This document shows, piece by piece, positions 1 through 11,700 of a stretch of 64,000 nucleotides of DNA (the stretch's first letter is position 1; every line of letters begins with the position of its first letter). The position numbers and the translations under genes are program-made. Source of the stretch: Liolophura sinensis (lineage: Eukaryota; Mollusca; Polyplacophora; Chitonida; Chitonidae); assembly GCF_032854445.1 (NCBI RefSeq), contig NC_088302.1, positions 39,748,191 through 39,812,190 of the forward strand, written 5' to 3'. Under the pieces are notes generated by a model. It was not told the origin of the DNA and ran no database searches. It saw only the letters and a list, made by a program, of their open reading frames with translations.

Positions 1-1504
1 AACAAAGACTTGATAACGCTAGCTGCTTGAAAACGACGAGCAGACAAAAAATTGGAATCTCAAGCCGCATGAAAACGGCAAGCATTTAAAGACAGATTTG
101 ACAAAACAAACTGCTTGAAAACTCTGAAGAGAAAAAGATAAATAGATACGTGCATGTGTGCCTTTGCTGTCCCAATCTTGTTTTAATTTTAAAAACAAAA
201 CGGATGTTCAGGGCTTGGATACTTAAATGGATGCGGTTGATAACATTAAAATATGACACCTTATGTGTTATAAGGACACAGACTCATGACTGGTTTCCCA
301 ACATCCGCATACATATACCTTGCTGACAGAAGATAAAATATATGGTCCCTACGTCTAAATAACAGCTACATGTCACTTCGGAAGTGACTTGACATAAAGT
401 GTATTTTATGGATCAAATTCAGTGTAACTATCAAAACAAGGCATGCCCACAATATTGGTTGTCATGGCAACAAGGTGATAAACTATTAGGTGAGAAGGCT
501 GCATAAGATTTACCGATACACTTTGTCAGTATAGTTATAGGGGATGTCAATGTGACACCGAGCAAATGAATCGTATGAAGCGTGATGACATAAAGTACTG
601 TGTAAATTGAGTTCGTGCGAGATTTAGACAGATAAGATTCTGTAGAGATTTAATCGCAGTAACTAGTTCCATAGATACACAGACATTTAAATTGTTAAAT
701 AAAGGTTAGTGCAAAATGTGATCTGATGAAAATTGCTTTCATATTACATATGTATACATAAAAATAAACTATTGTCCTATCGGTGACCTGTACATGAACA
801 TATATTGCACTGGTTAAGGGTGCGTTAGGTCGAACCGGATGTAGTCCGGGAACCCAGACGGGTCATCATCGCTGGTCTGAGACATAGGATCTTCAAACGG
901 CCTTTCCCAAGTTAATTTTGTATCCTGCACTAATTAGACTGGGCACTGCTAAAAAAATGACAAAATTAGTAATAATTAACATGGATGAGTACAACTTCCA
1001 AATTAGTGCCAAAATACACTCCAAAGTACCGCGTAGGGTAATTATGATGAGAATTTCTTGAGTATCAATTCGTGTAGTTTGTCCACTAAAGAAGGACCTT
1101 GATTGGTGTAGCTGATTGACTAGTATCAGCTCCTGTACCAAGACTGCTTGAGTTGTGAAACGGCCAAAAGGCTCTATCCAGAAACAGGACAGCGCTGACA
1201 GAGCTCACGAGTGGAGTAAGAAAGTCAATTTGACATATGTTTAATTGTGAGCTGTCGATCTATACGAAGCCGTACACACGCTCTTGTCTGTGTACGCAGT
1301 ACTGTGACATGATATTTACTTCTGCCAAGGCGGTCATTTTTGCTGGACCCCTTAGCAAAAAAAGTGTTTGGCAGGGTTATGGATGACATTTTGTGCACAG
1401 GTCAACCTTGGGCTGTTAAAGGACAAATCCACTATAATTTAAGTTTAGTGTAGGTCTGGATCGGAATCCAGGAAATGTTTGAACGATTCTTCAATACTGA
1501 CATC

Positions 1505-1572
1505 TAACCAATGTGGTCGCTGTGAGTTCAAGTCCGCTCCGGCCGTACGTGGGAGATCTGCCAGCAACAATA
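1505..1572 (+). mobile_element. SINE family 1, head fragment
   Basis: A forward fragment around the B box (CGCTGTGAGTTCAAGTCC), followed by GGCCGTACGTGGGAGATCTG and CCAGCAAC. The A box and tail are absent. Confidence 0.6.
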
Positions 1573-1859
1573 TTCTAAGTTAAGTGGTGATAGGGATCGG
1601 AATCCAAGAAATACTTCAACGACCCTTCGATCTTCACGGACAGGAGAGAAGAGCAAAGTATGGTCTCTTTGTCTGCAGTGAGGGAAGTAATACATTTAGC
1701 GCTCTCAAAGCACCTTCTAAATTAATTTGAGATGGAGAAAAAGATTTAACTGGTAGGATGTTGTTCAGGTTTATGTAAACAATTTATTGCGATTACTACT
1801 TACATCACTCTTTTGTTTAAACTGCAAAGTACATGTATTTACAGATAGAAAAAGATAGA

Positions 1860-2290
1860 CGTTGCTCAGAGACGTACTCAATAATGTTTCACTCATAACC
1901 AATGTTAGAATCATGGGCGGAGGAAACTGCATGGTGTAATAGTGCAGACATATTCCATAATATTTCACTTGTAAAATGGTACACGTAATGCCAAGGATGG
2001 CAGAAACCACACGATGTTTGTGTAGATATACTCAATAATATTCACTCATGCAGAGATAAAATCAAGGGCGGAGGAAAACGCATGGTGTTAGTGCAGTCGT
2101 ACTCGATAATATTTCACTCATAAAATGGTACATGTAGGGTCACGGGTGGAGGAAAGCACACGTGCTAAATAATGTTTCAATCATACAATTGTCGAGTTAA
2201 TGCTAGGGGAAACCATGTGGTGGAGATGAACTAGATACTATTTCATTTGTACGACAACATGTCAGTGTTATGGGTGGAAGCTATAATTAC
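1860..2290 (+). repeat. Degenerate tandem array resembling SINE family 1 tails
   Basis: About five imperfect units of roughly 75-95 bp, each with a version of ACTCAATAATATTTCACTCA and GGGCGGAGGAAAC. These blocks match the SINE family 1 body (ACTCAAGAATATTTCACTTA and GGTGGGAGGAAAC). Confidence 0.65.
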
Positions 2291-2594
2291 CCATGACACA
2301 CGAATAAAGCACAAGTCTCGGACAAGTATGAACTGACCAGGCTTTCTCACATAAGACTCGTAAGTGGTACATGTATGTATGTACCTGTAAGATGTTAGTA
2401 GCTCTGAAGGCAATGAATTGCATTTGTGTCCCAGTTTTTGAACAGTAAAGATACGAATATGTTGTTCAGCAGATGGACTAACCATGCAGTGAAAAGAAAC
2501 TAAACATCCCTGCTACAATCAACATGTATATTGGCTAAAAAGAGTAGACCAGGTGTGCTAAAATTTATATTGTCATACTGGTGGAGGGTGAGTG

Positions 2595-2765
2595 ATCTCA
2601 AGCAAACCGTGCCATAGATCACCTGGATGCCAGAACAATCGCTTATTGTTGCCTACACCAGCGAAATGTAGAGGCAAAGGGATCAATAGAAACTGCCTGT
2701 CCGACCGGGACTGGAATTGAACCCACAATGTGTGCGAGCACTCGAAAACGAAGGAGATCGATGAT
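2595..2765 (-). mobile_element. Possible third tRNA-derived SINE
   Basis: On the minus strand a B-box-like GGGTTCAATTCC follows GTGCTCGCACACATTGT; downstream runs AGTCCCGGTCGGACAGG and an uncharacterised body. Only one copy is seen in this window, so the family is not confirmed here. Confidence 0.35.
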
Positions 2766-2909
2766 GCAATGTCAACCCCTGGGTCTGGTGCACCTGAAAT
2801 CATTATTTACCTGTTCTCTATTTTAAGAACAGATAACGTACATCGTCAGTCTTCGTTGTCAGTATGTCTGCCACACCACGTGAACTCATTGTGTATGTGG
2901 ACTAATACA

Positions 2910-2911
<2 letters not shown>

Positions 2912-2949
<38 letters not shown>
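2912..2949. repeat. (TA)n microsatellite
   Basis: Uninterrupted TA repeat of about 37 bp. Other TA runs are near 3,635-3,664, 13,525-13,545 and 57,520-57,563. Confidence 0.95.
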
Positions 2950-2951
<2 letters not shown>

Positions 2952-3490
2952 GCCTACTTGTAGTTAGGCATGCTTTTATGCAAAGTTTTCTTGTACATGT
3001 AGCTGTCTACTAGTTCATGATTTCCATGCAGATTCCTTTCATTTCAGCATCAATGTCTCTATCTAGATCTGAGAATAAACCCTCCTGGATTTGATTTTTT
3101 TTTGTGGATGGCTGTTTTTAAATCTAAGATTTCCAAGTCTGAAATTTTGAAGTCCGTTGGAGAATGGTTCATTATCACCTGATAACCAGGTATCACCTTG
3201 CACCTTGCATTCCTGCTGACAACCAGTATTCAACATGGTATTTATAGTGATAACCAGGTATCTTCCTGGTCTTTCTGTTTGCAACCAGTATCCACAACGG
3301 TTTTAATAACACTTTCAGGCGTTTTGCCGCACTGTTTCTGACAACACTGTATTACCATTGAGTTTCACACTCTTTGTTTCTGATCAGGTGATCCGTTTGG
3401 TGTTCACCTGAAAGACATCATTAAACCATTGAAGTAGGAAAAGACAATGTCTGGGATGTTTGACAGACCGAGTATTTTAATAGCCCATTG

Positions 3491-3515
3491 GTACAGACAG
3501 ACAGACAGACAGACA
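3491..3515. repeat. (ACAG)n microsatellite
   Basis: Six tandem ACAG units. Confidence 0.95.
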
Positions 3516-6189
3516 AATGCAACTTTCAGGATATACATATACATGAACCAGTCCAACTTTGGTCACAGAGTTACGAGATCCACTCAATCACGGCCACATC
3601 ATAGCATCTGCTAACACATCTTTATATTGTGCCTAATATATATATATATATATTTATATATATAACAAGGCTGTTCACCCTATATCACAGAAAAACAACA
3701 GCTACTGGTAAAATGCAGTGATTTACATGGAAATTAACATACAAAACACCTAACAGTCTAACAGGATGTTTCTATATGGGGCAAGAAATGATATTTTTGT
3801 TTGTAGACAAAGAAGTATGTTGTCAATGGTTCACAGTTTTACATTTGGAAGAAATCTATCCACTTTAATTTATAACACTTTATACTTTTCCCACCCAACT
3901 GTAAGCTTTATATACAAAAAAGAGTGTTCGAGAATGACCTACAGTAATATTCAACTCAAACAAGGCTGACAATTCTCATCCTGTATTTACCACATCATGA
4001 TTTTTGCATGTTTGTGCGTTCAAAGTAAAATTATCTACATGTACATCAAAGCTTGCGGCATTAATATACATGCTTACTGCTGATCCAAGTAAGAATGACT
4101 TCCAGACAATAAAATACCTGTATATCCATGGCTATATATACATGTAGACTAAAATCCAAACACTGCACAACTCATTTCTCGGATCACCGTATTGTACAAT
4201 TACTTATAAAGAATGTTATTTCCAGGTAACTTCATTGCACTACATGTAAATTTATAACCCCATTAAGCAGGTATACAGACCATTCAGTAAGAATCTGCCA
4301 ACACATGTGGAAAGATTACCAGAGTTCCTGTACACACAAGTACACACTGTATTAGTTCTAGGAGATCTCATTCTTCACAGCTATAATACAGAATAGTGAA
4401 CTATTGTTTCAATTAATTTATTCATATTTGGTATTTTTTTCTTAATGACAGCCAAAATATTTGTAATCTGCCCATCTGTTCTTTCGGCTAGACTCACTAG
4501 TTCATCAATCAAAGTGAATACCTGTAGGCCTCTCTTCCAAGGCAAAAGCGGGGCAGACATATCCTAATGTTTACAAAATTACATTGTTCAATTAGTTTTA
4601 ATTAATCTAGATCTTACACAATAACCTTGATTTGAAACCTTACAAACATACAATTTAGACAGTTGTGAAAGTTTTCCCAAGTGGGACATGGATATTTCAA
4701 TCAAAATACATATTCTTTACAATACATACACCACAGAATATGGTTGTCTTCTGGACTCGGATGATGTGCTGTGTAGGCTCACAATGTACTCATCAACTAC
4801 GAGAAAACCTAGGTAAAATCTGGGATGCTACCATAGTAGTCTGCAAAGGATCCACATCATCTTTACAGACTGAAGTGATCAGATTGAAGCAGTTGTGTAA
4901 ATCCAGTCAGAGCTGGCATATCACATTGATCCAACAGCCTTTAAAGTCTGTGAAGCAAAACAATTATGTCTCTCTAGGGCACAGAACTAATTAGAATGGT
5001 ACTAGTTACCATGGAAATCAGGTACAAAGAGAGTTAATGGCTTCACTTAGAAATGTTATTTTTCTGACGGCAGAACAGGATATTGTTTAATGGTATATGT
5101 TTATAGTGATATCACAGGAAATAGAACAGATTAAGATTGATCAAAGGAAATCAAAAGAAACACCTGTAAGGATACATATCAGGTTTCGTTTCTCAATAAA
5201 CAGCCCCACGTGAGCGCCATCGCCACTCCCTTACCATTTTACAGAAGATACCTTAAACAACTTGTAGTAGACATTTTCCACATACCTATTTCTAGGTATG
5301 CATTTCCATGCATACCTAGTGTGTCAACAAGGCTAAATACTGTTATTGGCAAACTATCAGGCCACCACTGGCAAACCTGTAGCAGACTTCAACAATTCCA
5401 CTACAGTTCTGTTAGTCTTCATCTACTGAGGATGTACACATTCATTTCGGTCCTACGTCTAAGGTTTATGGAATGGTAACCAGGCAACGGGAACATTATT
5501 TCAGTTTTCAACAATCAGTTCAGACAATTATGCAGCCTGTAAATACTGCTGGCAAGCTTACATGTGGGATGCTCCTACGGATACACATATTTTGTATGAA
5601 CATGTACCTAGGATACCAAATTAACAAACTTACAAATCGATAAAGATTTATCTACTTACATGTATAATTTAAAAACTATTAGGATTGTAAAGTTAGTGAA
5701 AGAGTATTGTCATAAACTGATCTTCTTAAATGGGGCATGGATTTTTTGTGGAGATACGATAGCTGGACAACAGTAGATTTCTACAGAAGTACATTTCACA
5801 GGTAAACTATTTGTAGACTTGCCATATTCTACCTGGATGCTCCAAAGGATTCATTTTAGCTTGGCTTGTGCTGCAGTGTCAATCGAATTTTGATCAGAAG
5901 ACAATTTAACTAGGAATTCATCGAAATGGTTTTATGGCCTCTACTTTAGAGTAAATCTTCAACACTAGGGGGGAATTGATCACTTAACAAAATTTCTCTC
6001 TTGAAGTGTAAAGAATTGCTCCCATGGTAATGTCAATGGCCTAAACTCTGCAAAACAGGTTCTTGGTGAAGAAATAACTGGTTTTTAATGTTCTTGATTT
6101 AGATGGTTTCTTGAAGAACTCTTGTGGAATCTTTACATCTAAAGGTGAAGTCCACTCCAAAAAGTACATCAACCAGGACTGCTTCTGCT

Positions 6190-6350
6190 GTTAGAACTTT
6201 ATTATTAATGTCCTCATCACTGACGTCCGCACATTATTAAAGTCCTGTATTATTTAAGTCCTCATTATTAAGGTCCATACATTATTAAAGTCCTGTTTAA
6301 TTTAAGTCCTCATTATTGAAGCCCTTTATCACTGAAATCCACACATTATT
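6190..6350. repeat. Short tandem repeat, about 15 bp unit
   Basis: About ten imperfect units of the type ATTATTAAAGTCCTC in the presumed CLC 3' flank. Confidence 0.75.
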
Positions 6351-7275
6351 AGTGGCAGGGAACTCTACCTCAGATATATTCTCTGCTCACACCTCTCATC
6401 ACCGTGGATATAGGCCCCTACATAAAAAAACAACAGTTTTTCGATTTAGATTGAAGTCAAAGCTTATCAGAACCTATTCTGTGCTGTTGGTATTTCCTGC
6501 ATGATAAAATCATAGTCAGTATGACCAAACAAACTACTTAGATTAAAACTGAAGGAATTCAGGGGTTGTTCAGGTAAGGAATATAACCAGGGAAGGGATT
6601 TGTCAGTGGGGGAAATTTGTCCCAAGAGAAGAATATTCGTACAGCGTGCACATATTTCATATCTCTGATCCCTCCGCTATTAGCACTAGTGATATACAGC
6701 CATTTACAATAAATTATCACGTACATATGCAATACAACCTGAAGGTTGACATGTAATGTCCATCCATCGAAAAGCACTCAATTTTGTCTTTTGTCCATTT
6801 TCGTGTTTTTTTTTTTTTTTACATACCCCAATATACAAGACACTTTTTACATCATTTTAAACGTAACAATATACACATACTAGATATTTACAAAGCAATA
6901 TGTTTGTGTAACGTACAAATAAATATGGGAATTACCCAAGTTTGGAATACACAGATGTTCATGCATAGAATGAACATAGCAAAGTACCCATAATACCAAT
7001 AATATAACTTCACTGAGGAGTAATTTACATCTCTGATAAAACAACCATGTTACATGTGTACACCTTATTATTCAAATTCATTAATAAATTTTCAACACCT
7101 TTTTTAAACAACAAAGAGAGGCAACCACTAGCCACAGCTTCTTGGGGAAATAATAGTGATGGTAAGGCCTAAAATGAATGTGGAAAAAATCAAGATTGGC
7201 ATTCTCTGGTATTATTACTGTGAATGCCATTTCATATATTAAACACAAGATATTCTGGTAAAACAGGAAACAGAC

Positions 7276-7281
7276 TTTATT
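7276..7281 (-). terminator. Possible polyadenylation signal of the CLC gene
   Basis: This is the first AATAAA I find on the minus strand downstream of the CLC stop codon, about 1.3 kb into the presumed 3' UTR. The flanks are AT-rich. Other AATAAA-like hexamers occur further down, so the true 3' end could lie several kb lower. Confidence 0.3.
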
Positions 7282-8609
7282 ATTTGGGATACTTCCGAAA
7301 TGTCGACATAATTCTGATAAATCTACAAATATTCGTTCATCTTGTTTCAGCTTTGATTTTGTGGAGAACTTAATAGGAGTATGTTTACAACAGTTTTAAT
7401 CCAGTCTGATTGTCCTCATAAATGAACAGATCTAATTTTTGTCCTTTTTTAAACATTATGTTTTGAAGGAAGCAAGCCTCTGGTAATACTTTCATTTGGA
7501 TCAGTGATTATTAAAAAAGAGATTCTGCTGTAATTCAAGCTTTACTAAATAATTTGCGGAGAATGTTGTGATTTTATAATTCATTAGTTTTTCGAGTAAT
7601 ACGACAACAACTTGCCTAAATTCTGATTGCATGCCACGCTTAATCTATTCACAGATCAATGATCACACAAAATCAGTTGTTGGCTTCACTTCATTCAAAC
7701 TTAAACTTTTGGGATAATCACTTATAAAATTGGCATTGTTACTATATATTGCAGAGCAGACAGCAAATCTTCTGAAGTAAGTATATTAGCTGATCAACTG
7801 GTAAAGAAATAAACATACATCGTTTTCTAATTGCAAGTTGCTGTTCATTGAATTTTTGTCCAATATTGCCACAATGGCTCAAAAGTCTAGAAGAAAACTC
7901 AGAACAAAAACTGAAACAAAAAAGTCTCAATATGTGAGTACGACTCAACAGAATGTATTTCTCAGCACAAGCTGGGATTTGATGTCTGAAATGGGATCTA
8001 TATCTTCTTCCAGAAATTGGAGCCAGATTTAGTATACTGAAGGCTTGATTCTGACCAGCTGAAACTGTATTATCATATTAAACACTTTCTATGTAATTAA
8101 AACAGGTCTGTTATGCACATCTGGGGCATCTGCATGTACATGTCGTCAAGGTGACGGTAACAGACTCCTTGTGGGAGGTATCAGATCATTCCACTGGCAT
8201 CCAACGATTCAAGGGGGATAACCACTGCAAGCAAATGACAATAAGACATCTGTCTGCACACAAGAACGTTCATACAGAACAGTCATTAAACTGGACACTT
8301 GAAACTTCCTGTCTTTGACCTTAACAAGAGTTCAGCCAAATTAATAATGCACTGTTTCCTGGACATGTGAGGCTTAACTCCTCCCAAAACATCATGGACG
8401 CTCGCACAGTTTATGGGACACACCAGATCTCACTCCAACAAAGATGTCTACGCGATCATTTTGCAAATCCATCCGCTCAAACCTGTTCTTAGAAATCTTA
8501 TCTGTCCAGTCAACGGATGGAGAGAAGGTTCTGTATCCAGAGAGTTGACAACTTCATGTATCTTCTCATTTGGGGTGATCGCTCCAGTTGATAATTTCAG
8601 TTTTGTGCC

Positions 8610-8700
8610 TCAGTTGAACAGAATGTTTTCTGGATCTTGGTTCTCCAACTGGGCTATGTGCCTCAAAACATCCTTCTTTGTAATGATGCCTAGGAGTCTC
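8610..8700 (-). CDS. CLCN3: CLC exon 20: C-terminus and stop
   Basis: Final coding exon after acceptor CCTACAG, encoding [20 protein letters not shown] and ending [10 protein letters not shown] before TGA. The C-terminal NQDP..I.FN is a hallmark of the CLC-3/4/5 clade, so the protein is complete. Confidence 0.97.
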
Positions 8701-11700
8701 CTGTAGGTACAAGACACACACTGTGCAATATTATCAGTCAAACAATACGCTGACACATCTATCACATTAACTAAAAGAACAAGCATTTCAATATAGCACA
8801 CCACGTATACGAAAACTAGGCAAGAATGCAAGAATCATGTCAAATGTTTATTTGTTAACTCTGCACCAATATTATGATAACCTGGCTTTTGATGACCCTG
8901 CTCAGACGAATACAAAAAGGCCTTAAAATCACATTTTTGATGCCAACACTGAAGTATTCTCATTAAAAATTAAGTGTCCATTTAAGGTGGATGCAACAAC
9001 CAGAATCAAGAAAAATATTTAACTTTGATGAAGCTAAACTTTTGGTGAAATACAGTTCCGTACTTCAGGAGATTTATCAACCATAATTCCAACTATTTAC
9101 AATTGCATTTTACTTTGAATAGACTAAATAAATTCCAAAAGTAGAATCGATTTTAATAGGTCATATTTAAACAAATTTAACACAAGATGCTAAGACTAAA
9201 TTTACTCCTCGAGCATACGTGAGTACATAAAAATCAAGTGACGCACATACCCATTATGTGTGACTAATGTTTGACGGAGACCTAATTTACGGAACATCTC
9301 TACTACTGTCTCCATGGGAGTTTGATCTGTGATGGTTATAGGGGCCTGAAAAATATAGCATGACAATAAGTTACAGCGCCTGCAAAACATATCTCACATA
9401 GCAAGAAGTACATGAAGGGTGCATGAAAAATCATGTTTTGTAACATTTATTGTGTTTTACGCCGTACTCAAGAATATTTCATTTATACAACAGTGGCCAG
9501 CACTATGGTGGGTAAAACCAGGCAGAGTCTGGGGGAAACCCACAACCATCTGCCGGTTGAGTTTTGCAAGAAGTTTAATTGTCTGGAAGACTTGGTGCCC
9601 CAACAGCCTGGACAGCTTTACATGAATTTAGATGTAGATGAAATGGCGCACAATACAAAATATTACAAGATATTTCACAAAGCAGCAAAAACACACACTG
9701 GCTCTGTCAACTTAGATTTAAATGCTATTTTGCCCTTTCACTTCCCGAATTTCACGAAATATGTGAATTTCAGTTCTGTTGCTGCATGCACACCAAGAAA
9801 AGTAACAAGGAGCTTACCATATCTAAGATCCTCCTAAGTTTAAGGGGTGCCGGCCCCATGGTGACTGTGGGTACATGAACAGTGAAGTATACCACAGAGT
9901 TCCTCACCACACCCTCTTGGTTCTTTGTAGCATTGCCTGTAATGAGGTGGTAAATGATTTACTACATAGTAAATATAGTGCTATATAATAATATAGCATA
10001 ACAATAAAACCCAGGCTCTACATGTAGTTCTTCAGGCCCACCCCAATAGCAATGCCACTAGCTTATCAGGGTATTGACTTAACATATCCACAGCTCATTG
10101 CAGTAATGCTTCAAAAGAGAATGGCAGTAGGTCACAAGATGCTTGCTAGTGGGGAGCCAGTGGCTTGCCACTGGGAACCATTAACCCAGTTGGTCCTGTG
10201 GATACAGGCAAATCTGCAGGCATAATCTTTCTAAATCTCTTACCAGTACGAATTGAAAAGTTGGGAAAATCTTCACTTTAATACTATAATGTCGCAATCT
10301 TCACCATGTTCCGTATAGGGAAGGTATTCTCAACCTGTATTTTGTCAGACATACTGGAGCAACATTATATACCAGCCTAAAGCCCAGTGCACATGGACAT
10401 TTGTTGTCGCAAACAAGATTTCTTGATCCAGACAACAAAAAATCCTCGAAATTTACTTGCGTGCGGGTAACCACAAGAAGAATTCCCGAGTCTGGAACAC
10501 TTGACCCAAAGATTCAGCCTGTTTAACTTTGGGCAACAAAAAAATCCAGAAACTCGTCTGCAGGCAATCTGGATCTTGTGAGATTGTTTACACTACCCAA
10601 TCAGAGTCTATGGAAATGTTATGTAACATGCAAAATGGAAGCTGTGACAACTTTTGAAAGTATCTCTTGACCGTCTTTCGTCACTGGAATCCTCAAAAAT
10701 GGACAAAAAAATGTTGCTCATGTGCGGGTAAACAATATTTTGGATCATCTGACAGGATCACCCTCATTATGTACACAATGGTATACTACAGTAATACTAT
10801 ACCACTCACTGATAGCCAGGTTGAGATCTCTGCGTGTCACAAAGCCCACTAAATACTGAGACTCCCTGGATACCACCACTGGGAAGCCATTATGCTCTGT
10901 TGTTTTCATTATAAATTCTGTTCAAACAAAAAATCACAGCAAATTTGAGAAATTTTGAAACTTCACACCTGGAGATATTTTGAAACTTCATTTTATTACA
11001 AGACGATGTTGATTTATTTCTTTCTTAAAAAAATTTGCACGACATTTATATTCACTAATACCAGAAATCCTTTATTTACCTAGCAGTATATAACTTTCCT
11101 TTAGCTGGTCTCCAAAGCATTTTACATTTTTCTTTGATCTCTAACACATTATGTGACATATCTGCTCAGCCATGCATTTTTCTTTCTCTCTGTTGCGAAG
11201 CCAACATTTGAGAAATGGCTGATGGGTTCCAAACACGGTTGTGTTGAAACAGACTTACAAAATTATGACAACGGATAGCTTAGTAAGAGGACCACAATGT
11301 CTTTGGTAGTAATTGTTTTGTAGTTCCTTGGAAATATAAAAATAGGCAATGAGCTCTTAACTGAATGGCAACAATGATCAGTGAAAGTGTAGTTTTTAAA
11401 TACGGAATTTTGGTCACAAGGTGTGACCAGTTCTTTCAGCAGCCATTTACAATTAGATTTCCCATGATTCAGTTCACAATTTTCCACCCACAATTTCCAT
11501 ATTTCTCCACCAGGTGGCGTGATCTTCTACAGATGTAACATGTGTACTGTGCAGTGGAGACTACCTATAGCGAAGTTGCATACTTCTAGGCCATGGACTT
11601 CTGCTACTACTGTATAGAATATCTGGTTACAAAGGCCTGTGTGCAAAATACACTGGAACATTGTGGGCACAGATCAGATTAATTTTATCAAATAAACGTA

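Larger units (their letters stand above)
2300..8609 (-). other. 3' flank and probable 3' UTR of the CLC gene
   Basis: AT-rich sequence with no protein-coding homology on either strand. Short open frames, such as 4,665-4,994 on plus, show no family features. How far the 3' UTR extends is unknown. Repeats inside are listed separately. Confidence 0.5.

Noticed and set aside
4665-4994. 109-residue plus-strand open frame
   Set aside because: Lies in the 3' flank of the CLC gene and has no recognisable features.
9433-9837. 134-residue plus-strand open frame
   Set aside because: It is made of a reversed SINE fragment and sequence antisense to the start of the donor side of CLC exon 18.
10379-10640. 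Suspected DNA transposon (stretch with GCCCAGTGCACATGGAC and AAGATTTCTTGATCCAGAC)
   Set aside because: It looks repeat-like, but I found no second copy and no matching inverted end in this window.
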